The notes under the pieces were generated by a model. It was not told the DNA's origin, searched no databases, and saw only the letters and a program-made list of their open reading frames with translations. Shown here piece after piece: positions 9,015 to 17,469 of a stretch of 64,000 nt of DNA. The translations under genes and the position numbers were made by a program. The stretch comes from an uncultured Acidobacteriia bacterium (GTDB lineage: Bacteria; Acidobacteriota; Terriglobia; Bryobacterales; Bryobacteraceae). The stretch is from positions 1 through 64,000 of the forward strand of contig CAIYVZ010000024.1 in the NCBI GenBank assembly GCA_903929755.1. Reading direction: 5' to 3'. Position 1 is the stretch's first letter. Each line of letters starts with the position of its first letter.

Positions 9015-9640
9015 GGCCGAACGAACATATTCGACCGCTTCTCGCGGCCAATGCTTGTCTGCGCGCCGTGCCCCGCAATCACCACCGTATCCTCAGGCAG
9101 TGTGTAAAGCTTCCCCCGAATCGACTTTTTGATCGCGTCCGGGTCGCCCCCCGGCAAATCCGTTCGTCCCACACTTCCCAGAAACAGCGTATCCCCGGCG
9201 ATCAGCTTCTTTTCATGCGGCAGAAACAAGGAAATGCTCCCCGGGGTGTGTCCCGGAGTATGCAGCACCGTGGCCTCAATCGAGCCAGCCTTCAGTACAT
9301 CCCCCTCGCGCGCCGGCGTGTCGATCCCCGGATTCTCGGGTGTCTCAATCCCCAGCCAACCCGCCTGCATATCCAGCCGGTCCGCCAGAAACGAATCCGC
9401 CTCGTGCATATACACGGGAGCCCCGGTAAGCGCCCGCAGCTTCTGTGCCCCGCCAATATGATCGATATGGGCATGCGTGATCGCGATCTGCTTCACCGTC
9501 AAGCCGTGCTTCTCCAGCAATTCCACAATCTTCTGGATATCGTCGCCGGGGTCAATAACAATGGCCTCCCGCGTTACTTCGTCGCCAATAATCGAGCAGT
9601 TGCAGCCGAGCATCCCAACCGGGAGAATTTCGTGGATCAT
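9011..9640 (-). CDS. Metallo-beta-lactamase-fold hydrolase, glyoxalase II-like
   Basis: A 209-aa cytoplasmic enzyme with the full metal-binding set of the family: THAHIDH (residues 55-61), HTPGHTPGS (about 130), GDTLFLGSVGRTDLPGG (about 150) and a late AGHG. The length matches the compact hydroxyacylglutathione-hydrolase/YcbL-like group rather than full glyoxalase II, which has an extra C-terminal helical domain. It probably hydrolyses a small thioester. The gene stands alone on the minus strand. Confidence 0.93.
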   Translation of the reverse strand: MIHEILPVGMLGCNCSIIGDEVTREAIVIDPGDDIQKIVELLEKHGLTVKQIAITHAHIDHIGGAQKLRALTGAPVYMHEADSFLADRLDMQAGWLGIETPENPGIDTPAREGDVLKAGSIEATVLHTPGHTPGSISLFLPHEKKLIAGDTLFLGSVGRTDLPGGDPDAIKKSIRGKLYTLPEDTVVIAGHGAQTSIGREKRSNMFVRP

Positions 9641-9740
9641 ACTTACCTACCAGCTTAGCTACCTGACGGCAGCCCCTGACGGCATCGCTTGACGCCCTGT
9701 CTTGAACCCGTACACTCTCATCCCGCATCATGAATACTGC

Positions 9741-10166
9741 ATGGATCTGCTTCCAGTTGTCTTCCGTTTTCTGCACATCATTTCAGCCGTAACCCTGGTG
9801 GGTGGCGTTCTCGCCTGGGTCTTTGGCTTCCTGCCTGCCCTGACAGCCCTCTCGGCTGAGGTTCGCCAGAAGGTGGAAAACGCCGCCGCCGCTGCCTGGC
9901 GCCCCCTGGTACTTAGCTCCATCCTCGGCCTCCTCGTCTCAGGAACCTGGAATTTCACCACGAACTTCCTCCATCGCGAAGGCCTCCAGCCAGCCTGGCA
10001 CCCCGTCTTTGGCGTCAAAATTCTGCTCGCCCTCCATGTTTTTGGCGTCGCCCTGCTGGCCACCAAACCCGGCAACACGAAGCGCACGCGTCAGCTAACC
10101 GGTGTTGCGGTCAGCGGTGTCGTCATTGTGCTCCTCTCCGCGCTCCTCCGCTTCCTGTCCAAATAA
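9741..10166 (+). CDS. Small integral membrane protein, CopD-like
   Basis: The frame opens at TTG 9702, but the ATG at 9741 fits the membrane topology better and gives 141 aa. Four hydrophobic segments are visible: VFRFLHIISAVTLVGGVLAWVF, WRPLVLSSILGLLVSGTWNF, VFGVKILLALHVFGVALL and GVAVSGVVIVLLSALLRFL. A His in the first helix (RFLH) and another in the third (ALHVFG) resemble CopD/DUF2269-type membrane proteins, which sometimes bind heme or copper. The function is unknown. The stop codon abuts the start of ygfZ, so the two are probably cotranscribed. Confidence 0.75.
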   Translation: MDLLPVVFRFLHIISAVTLVGGVLAWVFGFLPALTALSAEVRQKVENAAAAAWRPLVLSSILGLLVSGTWNFTTNFLHREGLQPAWHPVFGVKILLALHVFGVALLATKPGNTKRTRQLTGVAVSGVVIVLLSALLRFLSK

Positions 10167-11075
10167 ATGCCCGTCCAAATCTTCGACCTCGCCACTCACG
10201 GCCGCATCAAAGTCACCGGAGAGGACCGCGCCCGACTCCTGCACGCCATGACCACGAACCACGTCCAGGGTCTGAAGCCCGGCGAGGGCCTCTATGCGTT
10301 TTTCCTGAATGCGCAGGGTCGTATTCAGGCTGACGTGCATATTCTCTGCTTCCCTGACCATCTCCTGCTCGATACCGAACCGGAAACCCGGGCCCTCGTC
10401 TTCGAACACCTCGACCGCTACATCATCGCGGACGACGCGTACGTCGAGGACACAACCGAAGCCACTTTCTGTCTCGCCCTGGAGGGTGAAGGCGTGCTCG
10501 AACTGGCAGCCGGCGCGGCGCTCCCCGCACCCTCCGCCCGTTTCAGCCATGCCACAGCGGAGCCAGTCACGGTGGCCGTCATCAGCGCCACTGGAGCCCC
10601 CGCCCTCCGCCTCTACGGACCTGTCGAAGCGAAAGCTGACCTCGTCACTCGTTTGCTGGCCGCCGGGGCCACCGAAGGGACCGCGGCACAGCTGGAGACC
10701 GCCCGCATCCGTAACTTCGCCCCCCGCTTTGGCGCCGACATCACCGCCGCCACGCTCCCGCAAGAGAGCCAGATGATGCATGCCGTGCACTTCCAGAAGG
10801 GCTGCTACCTCGGCCAGGAAATTGTGGAGCGTGTTCGCTCCCGGGGCCACGTCAACCGAACCCTGATGGGCTTCCGCCTCGAAGGCGATACCGCTCCCGC
10901 AACCCCCACTCCTCTTACTGTGGACGGTAAAGAAACCGGCGAAGTCACCTCTTCCGCAGCCACCCCGGACGGAGTCTTCGGCCTTGCTTACGTGCGGGTT
11001 CCCCACAACAAACCCGGCGCCACCGTCACCATCGAAGGCCATCCCGCCCAACTGTTCGCCCCGGCCGATATCTGA
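10167..11075 (+). CDS. ygfZ: YgfZ/GcvT-family folate-binding protein
   Basis: A 302-aa protein of the YgfZ/IBA57 family, which helps maintain certain 4Fe-4S enzymes in a folate-dependent way. The diagnostic motif KGCYLGQEIVER is present at about residues 211-222. Upstream are the GcvT-like folate-domain strands (IKVTGEDRARLLHAMTTNHVQ, LNAQGRIQADVHIL), and the C-terminus is a GcvT-type barrel domain. The ATG follows the preceding stop with no gap. The single cysteine of the motif is retained, consistent with a working protein. Confidence 0.93.
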   Translation: MPVQIFDLATHGRIKVTGEDRARLLHAMTTNHVQGLKPGEGLYAFFLNAQGRIQADVHILCFPDHLLLDTEPETRALVFEHLDRYIIADDAYVEDTTEATFCLALEGEGVLELAAGAALPAPSARFSHATAEPVTVAVISATGAPALRLYGPVEAKADLVTRLLAAGATEGTAAQLETARIRNFAPRFGADITAATLPQESQMMHAVHFQKGCYLGQEIVERVRSRGHVNRTLMGFRLEGDTAPATPTPLTVDGKETGEVTSSAATPDGVFGLAYVRVPHNKPGATVTIEGHPAQLFAPADI

Positions 11076-11145
11076 CCTTCTCGCGTAACCCCCTCGCCAC
11101 CTCAACCGCCTCTCCAGTATCCTGTTAGTCAGCGGATATATAAAT

Positions 11146-11610
11146 ATGCGGAACTTCTCTCTTTTAGCCCTGTGCGCCACCCTCACCTTCCTCACTGGTA
11201 CCGCCAAGGCCGACCTGCCTCCAGGCGGTGGCCACGATGAAACCGTCAAGGTCTGCGGCAAGTGCCACTCCCCCGAACAAGCGGCTTCCCTGCGCCAGAC
11301 CCGTACCGGCTGGGAAGAAACCATCTCCAAAATGGTCAACATGGGTTCCGAAGGTACTGATGACGAGTACGAAAAGGTTCTCGACTATTTGACGAAGCAG
11401 TTCGGTCCCGAAGCGCCCAAGCCCATCGAGATCAATAAAGCATCGTCCATTGAACTCGAAGCCGGCCTCGGCCTCAGTCGCTCCGAATCCGCCGCCGTCA
11501 TCAAGTACCGCACCGACAACGGCGCCTTCAAGTCCATCGACGACCTCAAGAACGTCCCCGGCATCGACTTCAAGAAAGTTGAAGCGCGCAAGGCCCGCCT
11601 GAAGTTCTAG
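11146..11610 (+). CDS. Exported heme c (CGKCH) protein fused to a ComEA-like helix-hairpin-helix domain
   Basis: A 154-aa protein. Residues 1-22 are a signal peptide. VCGKCHSPEQAASLRQTRTGWEE at 36-58 has one CxxCH heme c site, and the surrounding helix pattern resembles the small heme domains of quinohemoprotein amine dehydrogenase. Residues about 93-154 (IEINKASSIELEAGLGLSRSESAAVIKYR ... LKNVPGIDFKKVEARKARLKF) are a tandem helix-hairpin-helix of the ComEA type, which binds DNA without sequence specificity. A heme joined to an extracytoplasmic DNA-binding fold is unusual. The heme domain could take electrons from a quinoprotein, or the HhH may have another ligand. It is followed within 3 bp by the LacI regulator. 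Confidence 0.85.
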   Translation: MRNFSLLALCATLTFLTGTAKADLPPGGGHDETVKVCGKCHSPEQAASLRQTRTGWEETISKMVNMGSEGTDDEYEKVLDYLTKQFGPEAPKPIEINKASSIELEAGLGLSRSESAAVIKYRTDNGAFKSIDDLKNVPGIDFKKVEARKARLKF

Positions 11611-11613
11611 TTG

Positions 11614-12675
11614 ATGGCGACCATCAAAGAAGTCGCCGATAAAGCTGGTGTCTCCGTAGGCACCGTTTCGCACGTTATCACCGGTTCCGTCCCGGTCAGC
11701 GAACTTCTTCGCCAGCGCGTCGATGATGCCATCCGCGTCCTCGATTACCACCCGAACCACGTCGCGCGAAGCTTAAAAACCAGCCGCACCCATACCCTCG
11801 GCATCATCGTGCCGGATATGACCATCTCCTTTTATCCGCAAATCATCCGGGGTGCGGAGACGGGTGCCCGTGCCAAAGGCTACTCCCTGGTCGCCGTCAA
11901 TTCGCTCGAAAGTCCCGAGCGACAGGGCGAACTCCTCTCCATCCTGCGCTCTCAGCAGGTGGAAGGGATACTCATCGTGGTGGCGGAATCGGGTACCTCC
12001 GGCAGCCAAATGGAGCGTCTCGAAAGCGCCGGCATCCCCGTCGTCTGCCTCGACCGTGTTCCGGAACGCATAACCGTCGATTCCGTTTCCGTTGAGGATG
12101 TGGCCGCCGCCGAAATGGGCACTGACCATCTCCTCGCCATGGGCTACCGCCGCATCGCGATCGTCACAGGCTCCCTCGCCCTCCGCAACGAACGCCGCCG
12201 CCTGCAGGGCTACGAACAAAGCCTCCGCCGCGCCGGGCTGGTGCCATCGGAAGACCTCATCTGGCAGGGTAACCTCCGATCCGAAGACCTCGCCTCCATG
12301 TGCCGCGACCGTCTGAGCGATCCGGAAACCCGTCCTGACGCTCTCATCTGCACCAACGGCCCCACCGCCCTCGGCGCCCTCCGCGGCATGTACCAGTGCG
12401 GGCTCCGGACCCCCGACGACCTCGGCTTCGTCACCTTCGACGAACTCACGGTGGATGACCTCTTCTCCCCCGCCATCACCACCATCGTCCAGCCCGCCTA
12501 CGATATCGGTTTCCGTGCCTCCGAGATTCTTCTCGACCTGATCCACAACAAAGGTGCGCGCCACGGAGTCACGAATCTCCGTCTTCCCGCCACCCTCAAA
12601 GTTCGCGAATCCTCCCGGCGCAACCTCCGCCTCGTTCGCCCCGCCGAAGTAGTGCCGCTCCGGGCATCGTCCTAA
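11614..12675 (+). CDS. LacI-family transcriptional regulator
   Basis: A 353-aa repressor. The N-terminal helix-turn-helix and hinge are MATIKEVADKAGVSVGTVSHVITG ... DYHPNHVARSLKT. A periplasmic-binding-like effector domain follows (THTLGIIVPDMTISFYPQIIRGAETGA, CLDRVPE, MGTDHLLAMGYRRIAIVTG, ITTIVQPAYDIGFRASEILLDLI). ATG at 11614 is taken as the start; a TTG one codon upstream is possible. No sugar operon adjoins it, so its targets are unknown. Confidence 0.93.
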   Translation: MATIKEVADKAGVSVGTVSHVITGSVPVSELLRQRVDDAIRVLDYHPNHVARSLKTSRTHTLGIIVPDMTISFYPQIIRGAETGARAKGYSLVAVNSLESPERQGELLSILRSQQVEGILIVVAESGTSGSQMERLESAGIPVVCLDRVPERITVDSVSVEDVAAAEMGTDHLLAMGYRRIAIVTGSLALRNERRRLQGYEQSLRRAGLVPSEDLIWQGNLRSEDLASMCRDRLSDPETRPDALICTNGPTALGALRGMYQCGLRTPDDLGFVTFDELTVDDLFSPAITTIVQPAYDIGFRASEILLDLIHNKGARHGVTNLRLPATLKVRESSRRNLRLVRPAEVVPLRASS

Positions 12676-12702
12676 CCGAAGTGGCACGATATAGTGCAGG
12701 TG

Positions 12703-13116
12703 ATGAAATTCGTTGTCAATCTGATCGTTCTCGCTGGCCTGCTCTCCGCCAGCCTTGCTGCGCAAGCCCCCAATCCCGACGTCACCGGTCGATGGCTCGG
12801 AGCCGCCGACACCACTGATGAAGCCGGCACCAAACGTCAGGAGAAGCAGACGTTAGAGATCCGCCTGGAAGATGGCAAGCTCAACGCGTACCGGCTTGGC
12901 AAGGACGGCAAACTCAGCGCAAAGATGGAAGTTCAGCAGACGGGCGCGAAGATCAACGTCTACTTTTATCTCGATTTTGAGGGAGGCGAACCCCTCCGCT
13001 GGAAGCTCGAACTGAAAGACGGAGCCCTCGTCGGAACCTTCTCAGCCCAGCACCACCGCCCCGCCAAATGGATCTACGACCGCGTCGGCGCCATCACCCT
13101 CGTCAAAGAAAAATAA
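12703..13116 (+). CDS. Small secreted protein of unknown function
   Basis: The ATG at 12703 starts a good signal peptide (MKFVVNLIVLAGLLSASLAAQ), so the GTG three codons upstream was not used. The mature part of about 117 aa is beta-rich, with a lipocalin-like or DUF-type pattern of alternating strands: VTGRWLGAADTTDEAG, LEIRLEDGKLNAYRLG, INVYFYLDFEGGEPLRWKLELKDGALVGTF. The layout is similar to the exported protein at 29294-29701. No catalytic motif is visible. Confidence 0.75.
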   Translation: MKFVVNLIVLAGLLSASLAAQAPNPDVTGRWLGAADTTDEAGTKRQEKQTLEIRLEDGKLNAYRLGKDGKLSAKMEVQQTGAKINVYFYLDFEGGEPLRWKLELKDGALVGTFSAQHHRPAKWIYDRVGAITLVKEK

Positions 13117-13141
13117 CCCCGGCAAGCTCTATACTGATGCT

Positions 13142-13375
13142 ATGGCGATTTCTCCGGCAGAATTATTCCGGGATGCATTGACTCTTCCCCCGGAAGTGCG
13201 GGCTGCTCTGGCCGATTCTCTTTTGGAAAGTCTCGACGCTGAGATTGATCCTGATGCCGAAGACGCATGGCGCACGGAGATCCGCCGCCGTTTAACAGAT
13301 ATTGATTCCGGCGTCGTTCGCATGATTCCGTGGGACGAGGCGCGTCAAGTGCTGCAAGCCCGCCTCGGCCGGTGA
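13142..13375 (+). CDS. Antitoxin, 'addiction module component' family (TIGR02574-like)
   Basis: A 77-aa protein with the characteristic opening of this antitoxin family (AELFRDALTLPPEVRAALADSLLESLD) and a C-terminal toxin-wrapping segment (AWRTEIRRRLTDIDSGVVRMIPWDEA). Its stop overlaps the start of the toxin gene (GTGA), the usual coupling in such modules. Confidence 0.9.
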   Translation: MAISPAELFRDALTLPPEVRAALADSLLESLDAEIDPDAEDAWRTEIRRRLTDIDSGVVRMIPWDEARQVLQARLGR

Positions 13376-13698
13376 CCGCTCACCCGATTCGCATTCATCC
13401 GGAAGCCTTGCAGGAGGCTGGCGCCGCTGTCGATTGGTACAGGGCGCAAAGTCCTGCGGCTGCGGCAAGGTTGGTTCGCGAATTGGACGGCCTTATCGGT
13501 AGAATTGCCGCCGCACCACTTCAGTTCCCCCAATCTGACTACGGCACGAGACAAGCAACCCTCCGGCGATTTCCCTTTTACATCGTTTTCCGAGAGGCGG
13601 ATCGCGTGATTGACGTGGTGGCGATCGCGCACTCTAAGCGCCGACCCGGGTATTGGCGTACCAGAACGTTTGACCCTCCCGTTTCACCGGGTCATTAG
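13372..13698 (+). CDS. RelE/ParE-family toxin
   Basis: The frame opens earlier (13330), but GTG at 13372, overlapping the antitoxin stop, is the natural start and gives 108 aa: IRIHPEALQEAGAAVDWYRAQSPAAAARLVRELD, then FPQSDYGTRQATLRRFPFYIVFREADRVIDVVAIAHSKRRPGYWRTR. This is the ParE/RelE fold, with the conserved RRFPFYIVF strand and the basic AHSKRRPGYW C-terminus. In the cell it would act on gyrase or ribosome-bound mRNA; the sequence does not tell which. Confidence 0.9.
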   Translation: MTAHPIRIHPEALQEAGAAVDWYRAQSPAAAARLVRELDGLIGRIAAAPLQFPQSDYGTRQATLRRFPFYIVFREADRVIDVVAIAHSKRRPGYWRTRTFDPPVSPGH

Positions 13699-13839
13699 CA
13701 GGCGTTGGCGGAATCTCCGAGCCCCCCTCGCCTCGTCCCGCGCGACAGTACCGAATATCACGCCATGCGGAACCCCGAAAGCGTGGCAGTTCTGACCTTG
13801 CCTCGCTCCGCCCTTCCGTTTCACGATAGGATAGTACCC

Positions 13840-14430
13840 ATGCAACGCCTCATCCTCCCGGCAATCTTCGTCTTCGCAACCGGCCTGCTTTCCGCGCAGA
13901 GCCCGGCTCCCGCCCCCGCGCCCGTTATGACTCTCACCATCCCCGGTTTCCCCGACGGCGGCACCATCCCCGTCAAGTTCAGCCAGGCCGCCCCGGGCGC
14001 AGCGCCGGGCGAAGGCACCTCACCCGAAATGACCTGGGCCAACGCCCCCGCCGGCACGCAGAGCTTCTACCTTCACTTCCACGACCTCGATCTCGCCCGC
14101 AACAAAACCACTGATGATCAGGCGCATTGGGTCTTCTGGAATATTCCCGCCACCCTGACCGGTCTGCCGGAAGGCGTGCCGAAAGGTCTGCAACGCCCCG
14201 ATGGCAGCTACCAGATCAGCGTCACCGGTCCCATGTACCGTGGTCCCGGAGCCCCGGCAACCGGCCCCATTCACCACTATGTGTTTGAACTCTACGCACT
14301 CGACACGAAGCTGGACGTTAAACCCACCGCCGACGCCTTCGAAACGCGCGCCATCGTCATGAAAGCAATCCAGGGCCACATTCTGGCCAAAGCCGTCTAC
14401 ACCGGCCTCTTCCGCCGCCCCGCGCGCTAG
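13840..14430 (+). CDS. Secreted PEBP/YbhB-like protein (Raf kinase inhibitor-like)
   Basis: The ATG at 13840 begins a signal peptide ([19 protein letters not shown]), giving 196 aa. The mature part has the PEBP core: [26 protein letters not shown], then [49 protein letters not shown], and the C-terminal [12 protein letters not shown]. The anion-binding pocket residues (Asp/His of the DLD and HWVFWNIP strands, [13 protein letters not shown]) are kept. The role in bacteria is not established. Its stop overlaps the convergent leucine-rich-repeat gene by 4 bp (CTAG). Confidence 0.9.
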   Translation: MQRLILPAIFVFATGLLSAQSPAPAPAPVMTLTIPGFPDGGTIPVKFSQAAPGAAPGEGTSPEMTWANAPAGTQSFYLHFHDLDLARNKTTDDQAHWVFWNIPATLTGLPEGVPKGLQRPDGSYQISVTGPMYRGPGAPATGPIHHYVFELYALDTKLDVKPTADAFETRAIVMKAIQGHILAKAVYTGLFRRPAR

Positions 14431-15419
14431 TTGTTCCGGTAATTCGCCGACTTCGCTTCCCACGGCCCGAAGAACACGGTAACGCCAGGCTTCGCCGCCT
14501 TCAGCGCCGCCGCGCCCTTTTCCGTCACGCCAGTTCCCTGTAAGTCGGCTTCCTTCAGCGACTTCAGGGACGCCAGCGCCGCCACCGAATCGTCGCCCAC
14601 GCGGTTGCAGCCCTGCAGCTTCAGCCGCTCCAGCTTCCCCAGCGCCTTAAATTTATCCACCCACTTCGGCGTCACACTCAGCATGCTGATCTCGCCGAAC
14701 TTCGCGCCCTCAATCCCCACACCGATCGACACGCACCCGAACCGTAATTCCTTCAGCTCGCTCAGCGTCAACACCGCGTCCAGACCCACATCGGTCATCG
14801 CCAGAGTCCAGACGTTTTTATCCGTCCCCTGGCGCCCACTCAGGTCCAGGAACGTGAGCCCCGGCATCTGCCGCAAAGCCTGCAACCCGGCATCGCCCAG
14901 CTCATTGCCGCCCATCGTCAGTTCCTTCAGTTTCATGAGCGCCGTCAATCGCTCCAGCCCCACATCCGTCATCAGCGTCGAACCCACATTCAAAGACTCC
15001 AGCGTCGTGATGCTCGAGATATGCTCCAGCCCCGTATCGCCAACCTTTGTCCCATGTACGTTCAGCTTCCGCAGCTTCTTCCAGTCCTTAATCGAAGCGA
15101 TGCCCTCATCGGTAAGGTATTCCGTGAAATACAGATTCAGGTCCGTAACCCCAGGCAGGCCCTTAATCTCGGACATGCCCTGATCCGTAATATGCGTCAG
15201 AGAAAGGTCCAGCACGCTCAAATCCGCCAATTCATTCAGCCGTTTCAGCTCGGTATCGCCCACCCACGTGCCCCGCAGGTTCACCGCCGTAACTTTGCCC
15301 TTCGCGTCGCGAATCACTGACCCGCCCAGATCTTCAATCCACTGCGTATCGCCCGACTTGCGGTCCGCGCCAAACCCCAGCAGCGCACACGCCAGCGCAA
15401 TTACCATCAGCTTCCGCAT
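14427..15419 (-). CDS. Secreted leucine-rich-repeat protein, 330 aa
   Basis: A signal peptide ([18 protein letters not shown]) precedes about nine leucine-rich repeats of the AMN1/F-box type, unit about 24 residues, pattern LxxLxxLxxLxLxxTxITDxGLxxL. Examples are [32 protein letters not shown] and [16 protein letters not shown]. Such proteins form curved binding surfaces, and no catalytic motif is present. The ATG directly follows the stop of the larger leucine-rich-repeat gene (no gap), so the two are cotranscribed and probably arose by duplication. Confidence 0.88.
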   Translation of the reverse strand: MRKLMVIALACALLGFGADRKSGDTQWIEDLGGSVIRDAKGKVTAVNLRGTWVGDTELKRLNELADLSVLDLSLTHITDQGMSEIKGLPGVTDLNLYFTEYLTDEGIASIKDWKKLRKLNVHGTKVGDTGLEHISSITTLESLNVGSTLMTDVGLERLTALMKLKELTMGGNELGDAGLQALRQMPGLTFLDLSGRQGTDKNVWTLAMTDVGLDAVLTLSELKELRFGCVSIGVGIEGAKFGEISMLSVTPKWVDKFKALGKLERLKLQGCNRVGDDSVAALASLKSLKEADLQGTGVTEKGAAALKAAKPGVTVFFGPWEAKSANYRNN

Positions 15420-17399
15420 TTACTTGCTCCTCCGGTTCGGCAACGCCGAATCACGGTCATAAACAATCTTGCAGTCAGGCAACGCCGCCCGCAATTCCTG
15501 CATCGCTTTCTCCGGCACCAGCGTGTGATAAAGATTCAGCACCCGCAGCCCCGTCATCCCGGCCAGCGTCTTCGCTCCTGTCGCCGTGATGTTTGTCGTA
15601 TCCAGACTCAGTTCCCGCAGCTCCGGCAGCAACTTCAACGATTCCAAACCCTTGTCGTCCACCGACGTGTAATCCAGCTTCAAAACCTTCAGGCTCTTCA
15701 GCTCTGCCAAAGAGACCGCCCCCGCATTCGTCGCCCGAGTCCGGAACATCTCCAGCCGCTCCAGCTTCTGCAACGGCTTCAAAGCCGCCAGCCCCTCATC
15801 CGTAAACCGGGCATGGTTCAGATACAACTCCCGCAGCGTGGAAATCGCCGCCACATGCTTCAAACCCTCATCGGAAATATCCGTGCTGTTCAGCTCCAGC
15901 TTTTCCAGCTTCGTCAGCTTCACCAGATTCGCCAGCCCCGCATCGCTGATTTCCAGATACCCCAGCCGCAGATTCTCGAGGCTACTCAACCTGCCAATCT
16001 CTGCCAGCCCCGCATCGGCCAGCCGAGACCGGGACATCTCAAGCTCCCGCAACTCCTTCAGCCCCGCCAGCTTAGCTAAGCCCTTGCCCTGCACCAGCGT
16101 CCCGGCCAGTCGCAGACTCTGCAAATGACTCAAAGCGGCCAGCTTCTCAACCCCCGTATCCGAAACCGTGGTATTTCCCACGTTCAATTCCTTCAGCCCC
16201 GACATCCGCGCTACGGAGTCCATCCCCAAATCGGCAATCTGCGTCACCTGCAACTCCAGCCGTTCCAGCCCCTTTAGCGGCACCAGAAACGCCAGTTGGG
16301 CATCGCTCACGCCGGTCGACGCCAAACTCACCGCCACTACCCGGCCCCCCGCCATCTCCGTCTTGCCGCCCAAAGCCGCAACCCACGCCGAGATCGCCTC
16401 GTCGGTCTGCGCAGCCGGCTGCGCCGTCCCCGGAGCCTTCTGCTTCGGTGCCGCCGACCCCACAAACCGAACCCGAACTCCCGGTACCGCGGCCCGCAGC
16501 GCTTCAATCCCGTTCGGCGTCACGCTCGTATACCGCAGGTCGATATCCGTCAGATTCTTCAGCCCCTGCAGCTTCACCAACCCCGAATTCGTAATCGGCG
16601 TCCGGTACAAATTCAGAACTTCCATTTGCGGCATGCCTGCCAAAATATCCATCGCAGCGTCCGTCGCCTGCGCTCCCAGCAAATTCAGCCGCTTCATATT
16701 CTTCAGCTGACGAAGCCCGTCCAGACCCCGGTCGCCCACGCGCGTCCCCGAGAGATCCAGCTCTTCCAGTTTCACCAGATCCTTCAGACTCCGCACACCC
16801 TCATCGGTGACCAGCGTGTCTTTCAGCAGCAGTCGCTTCAGCTCTGTCAACTTCCCCACACCCGGCATCCCCGCATCCGTAAACGGGTTGTAGCTCAAAT
16901 CCAGATTGCGCAGCTTTGAAAAAGGGGACAGATCCAGCTTCGAAAGCCGACACTGCGTACAACGCAGATCCAGCAGATCCTTCCATGCAAACAGGTCCGC
17001 GACCTCTTTGTCGCCCACCTCCATCTGCGCGTTGTAATGCCACCCGAACGCCACCCGCTCCACGCCCGCATTCGTCGCCAGGGCCTTGAATACGCCCGTT
17101 CTGTCCTCATTACCGCCACCAGGATTCCAGATCGGCCCCGGCAGGTATATCTCCTTCAGCCCAGGCAGATCTTTCAGGCGCACCAGTTCAATCGGCCGCA
17201 TCACGCCCGAAGTAAGGTCAATCGACCGAATCCGCACCTCGCCCGCTGGCAACTGCGAAACGTCTGTAAGCGGCTGCTTCTCGCCCTCCAGCAGGACCGT
17301 GCCCTCCCACCGCAGCACCCACTCCGCCAATTCCCGCTGAGTGGCCGCCTGCGCGGAAATTGAAAAAAACAGGAGGCACGTGATAATAGACCGCATCAC
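15420..17399 (-). CDS. Secreted leucine-rich-repeat protein, 659 aa
   Basis: A signal peptide (about 1-18) precedes two repeat blocks. The first (about 95-310) and the second (about 335-650) are each built of roughly 24-residue AMN1-type leucine-rich repeats and are separated by a Pro/Ala/Gln-rich spacer ([19 protein letters not shown]). Each block opens with a similar segment (WVLRWEG ... ; [25 protein letters not shown]), and the smaller neighbour opens the same way, which suggests that a module of cap plus repeats was duplicated. The start is ATG at 17399, divergent from the DUF1592 gene with about 70 bp between starts. The ligand is unknown. Confidence 0.88.
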   Translation of the reverse strand: MMRSIITCLLFFSISAQAATQRELAEWVLRWEGTVLLEGEKQPLTDVSQLPAGEVRIRSIDLTSGVMRPIELVRLKDLPGLKEIYLPGPIWNPGGGNEDRTGVFKALATNAGVERVAFGWHYNAQMEVGDKEVADLFAWKDLLDLRCTQCRLSKLDLSPFSKLRNLDLSYNPFTDAGMPGVGKLTELKRLLLKDTLVTDEGVRSLKDLVKLEELDLSGTRVGDRGLDGLRQLKNMKRLNLLGAQATDAAMDILAGMPQMEVLNLYRTPITNSGLVKLQGLKNLTDIDLRYTSVTPNGIEALRAAVPGVRVRFVGSAAPKQKAPGTAQPAAQTDEAISAWVAALGGKTEMAGGRVVAVSLASTGVSDAQLAFLVPLKGLERLELQVTQIADLGMDSVARMSGLKELNVGNTTVSDTGVEKLAALSHLQSLRLAGTLVQGKGLAKLAGLKELRELEMSRSRLADAGLAEIGRLSSLENLRLGYLEISDAGLANLVKLTKLEKLELNSTDISDEGLKHVAAISTLRELYLNHARFTDEGLAALKPLQKLERLEMFRTRATNAGAVSLAELKSLKVLKLDYTSVDDKGLESLKLLPELRELSLDTTNITATGAKTLAGMTGLRVLNLYHTLVPEKAMQELRAALPDCKIVYDRDSALPNRRSK

Positions 17400-17469
17400 G
17401 CGTTATTCTAACGAATGTATTTCGCTGTTGCTCCATCCTGATTTGATTCAAAGAATAACGAGGATCCGT

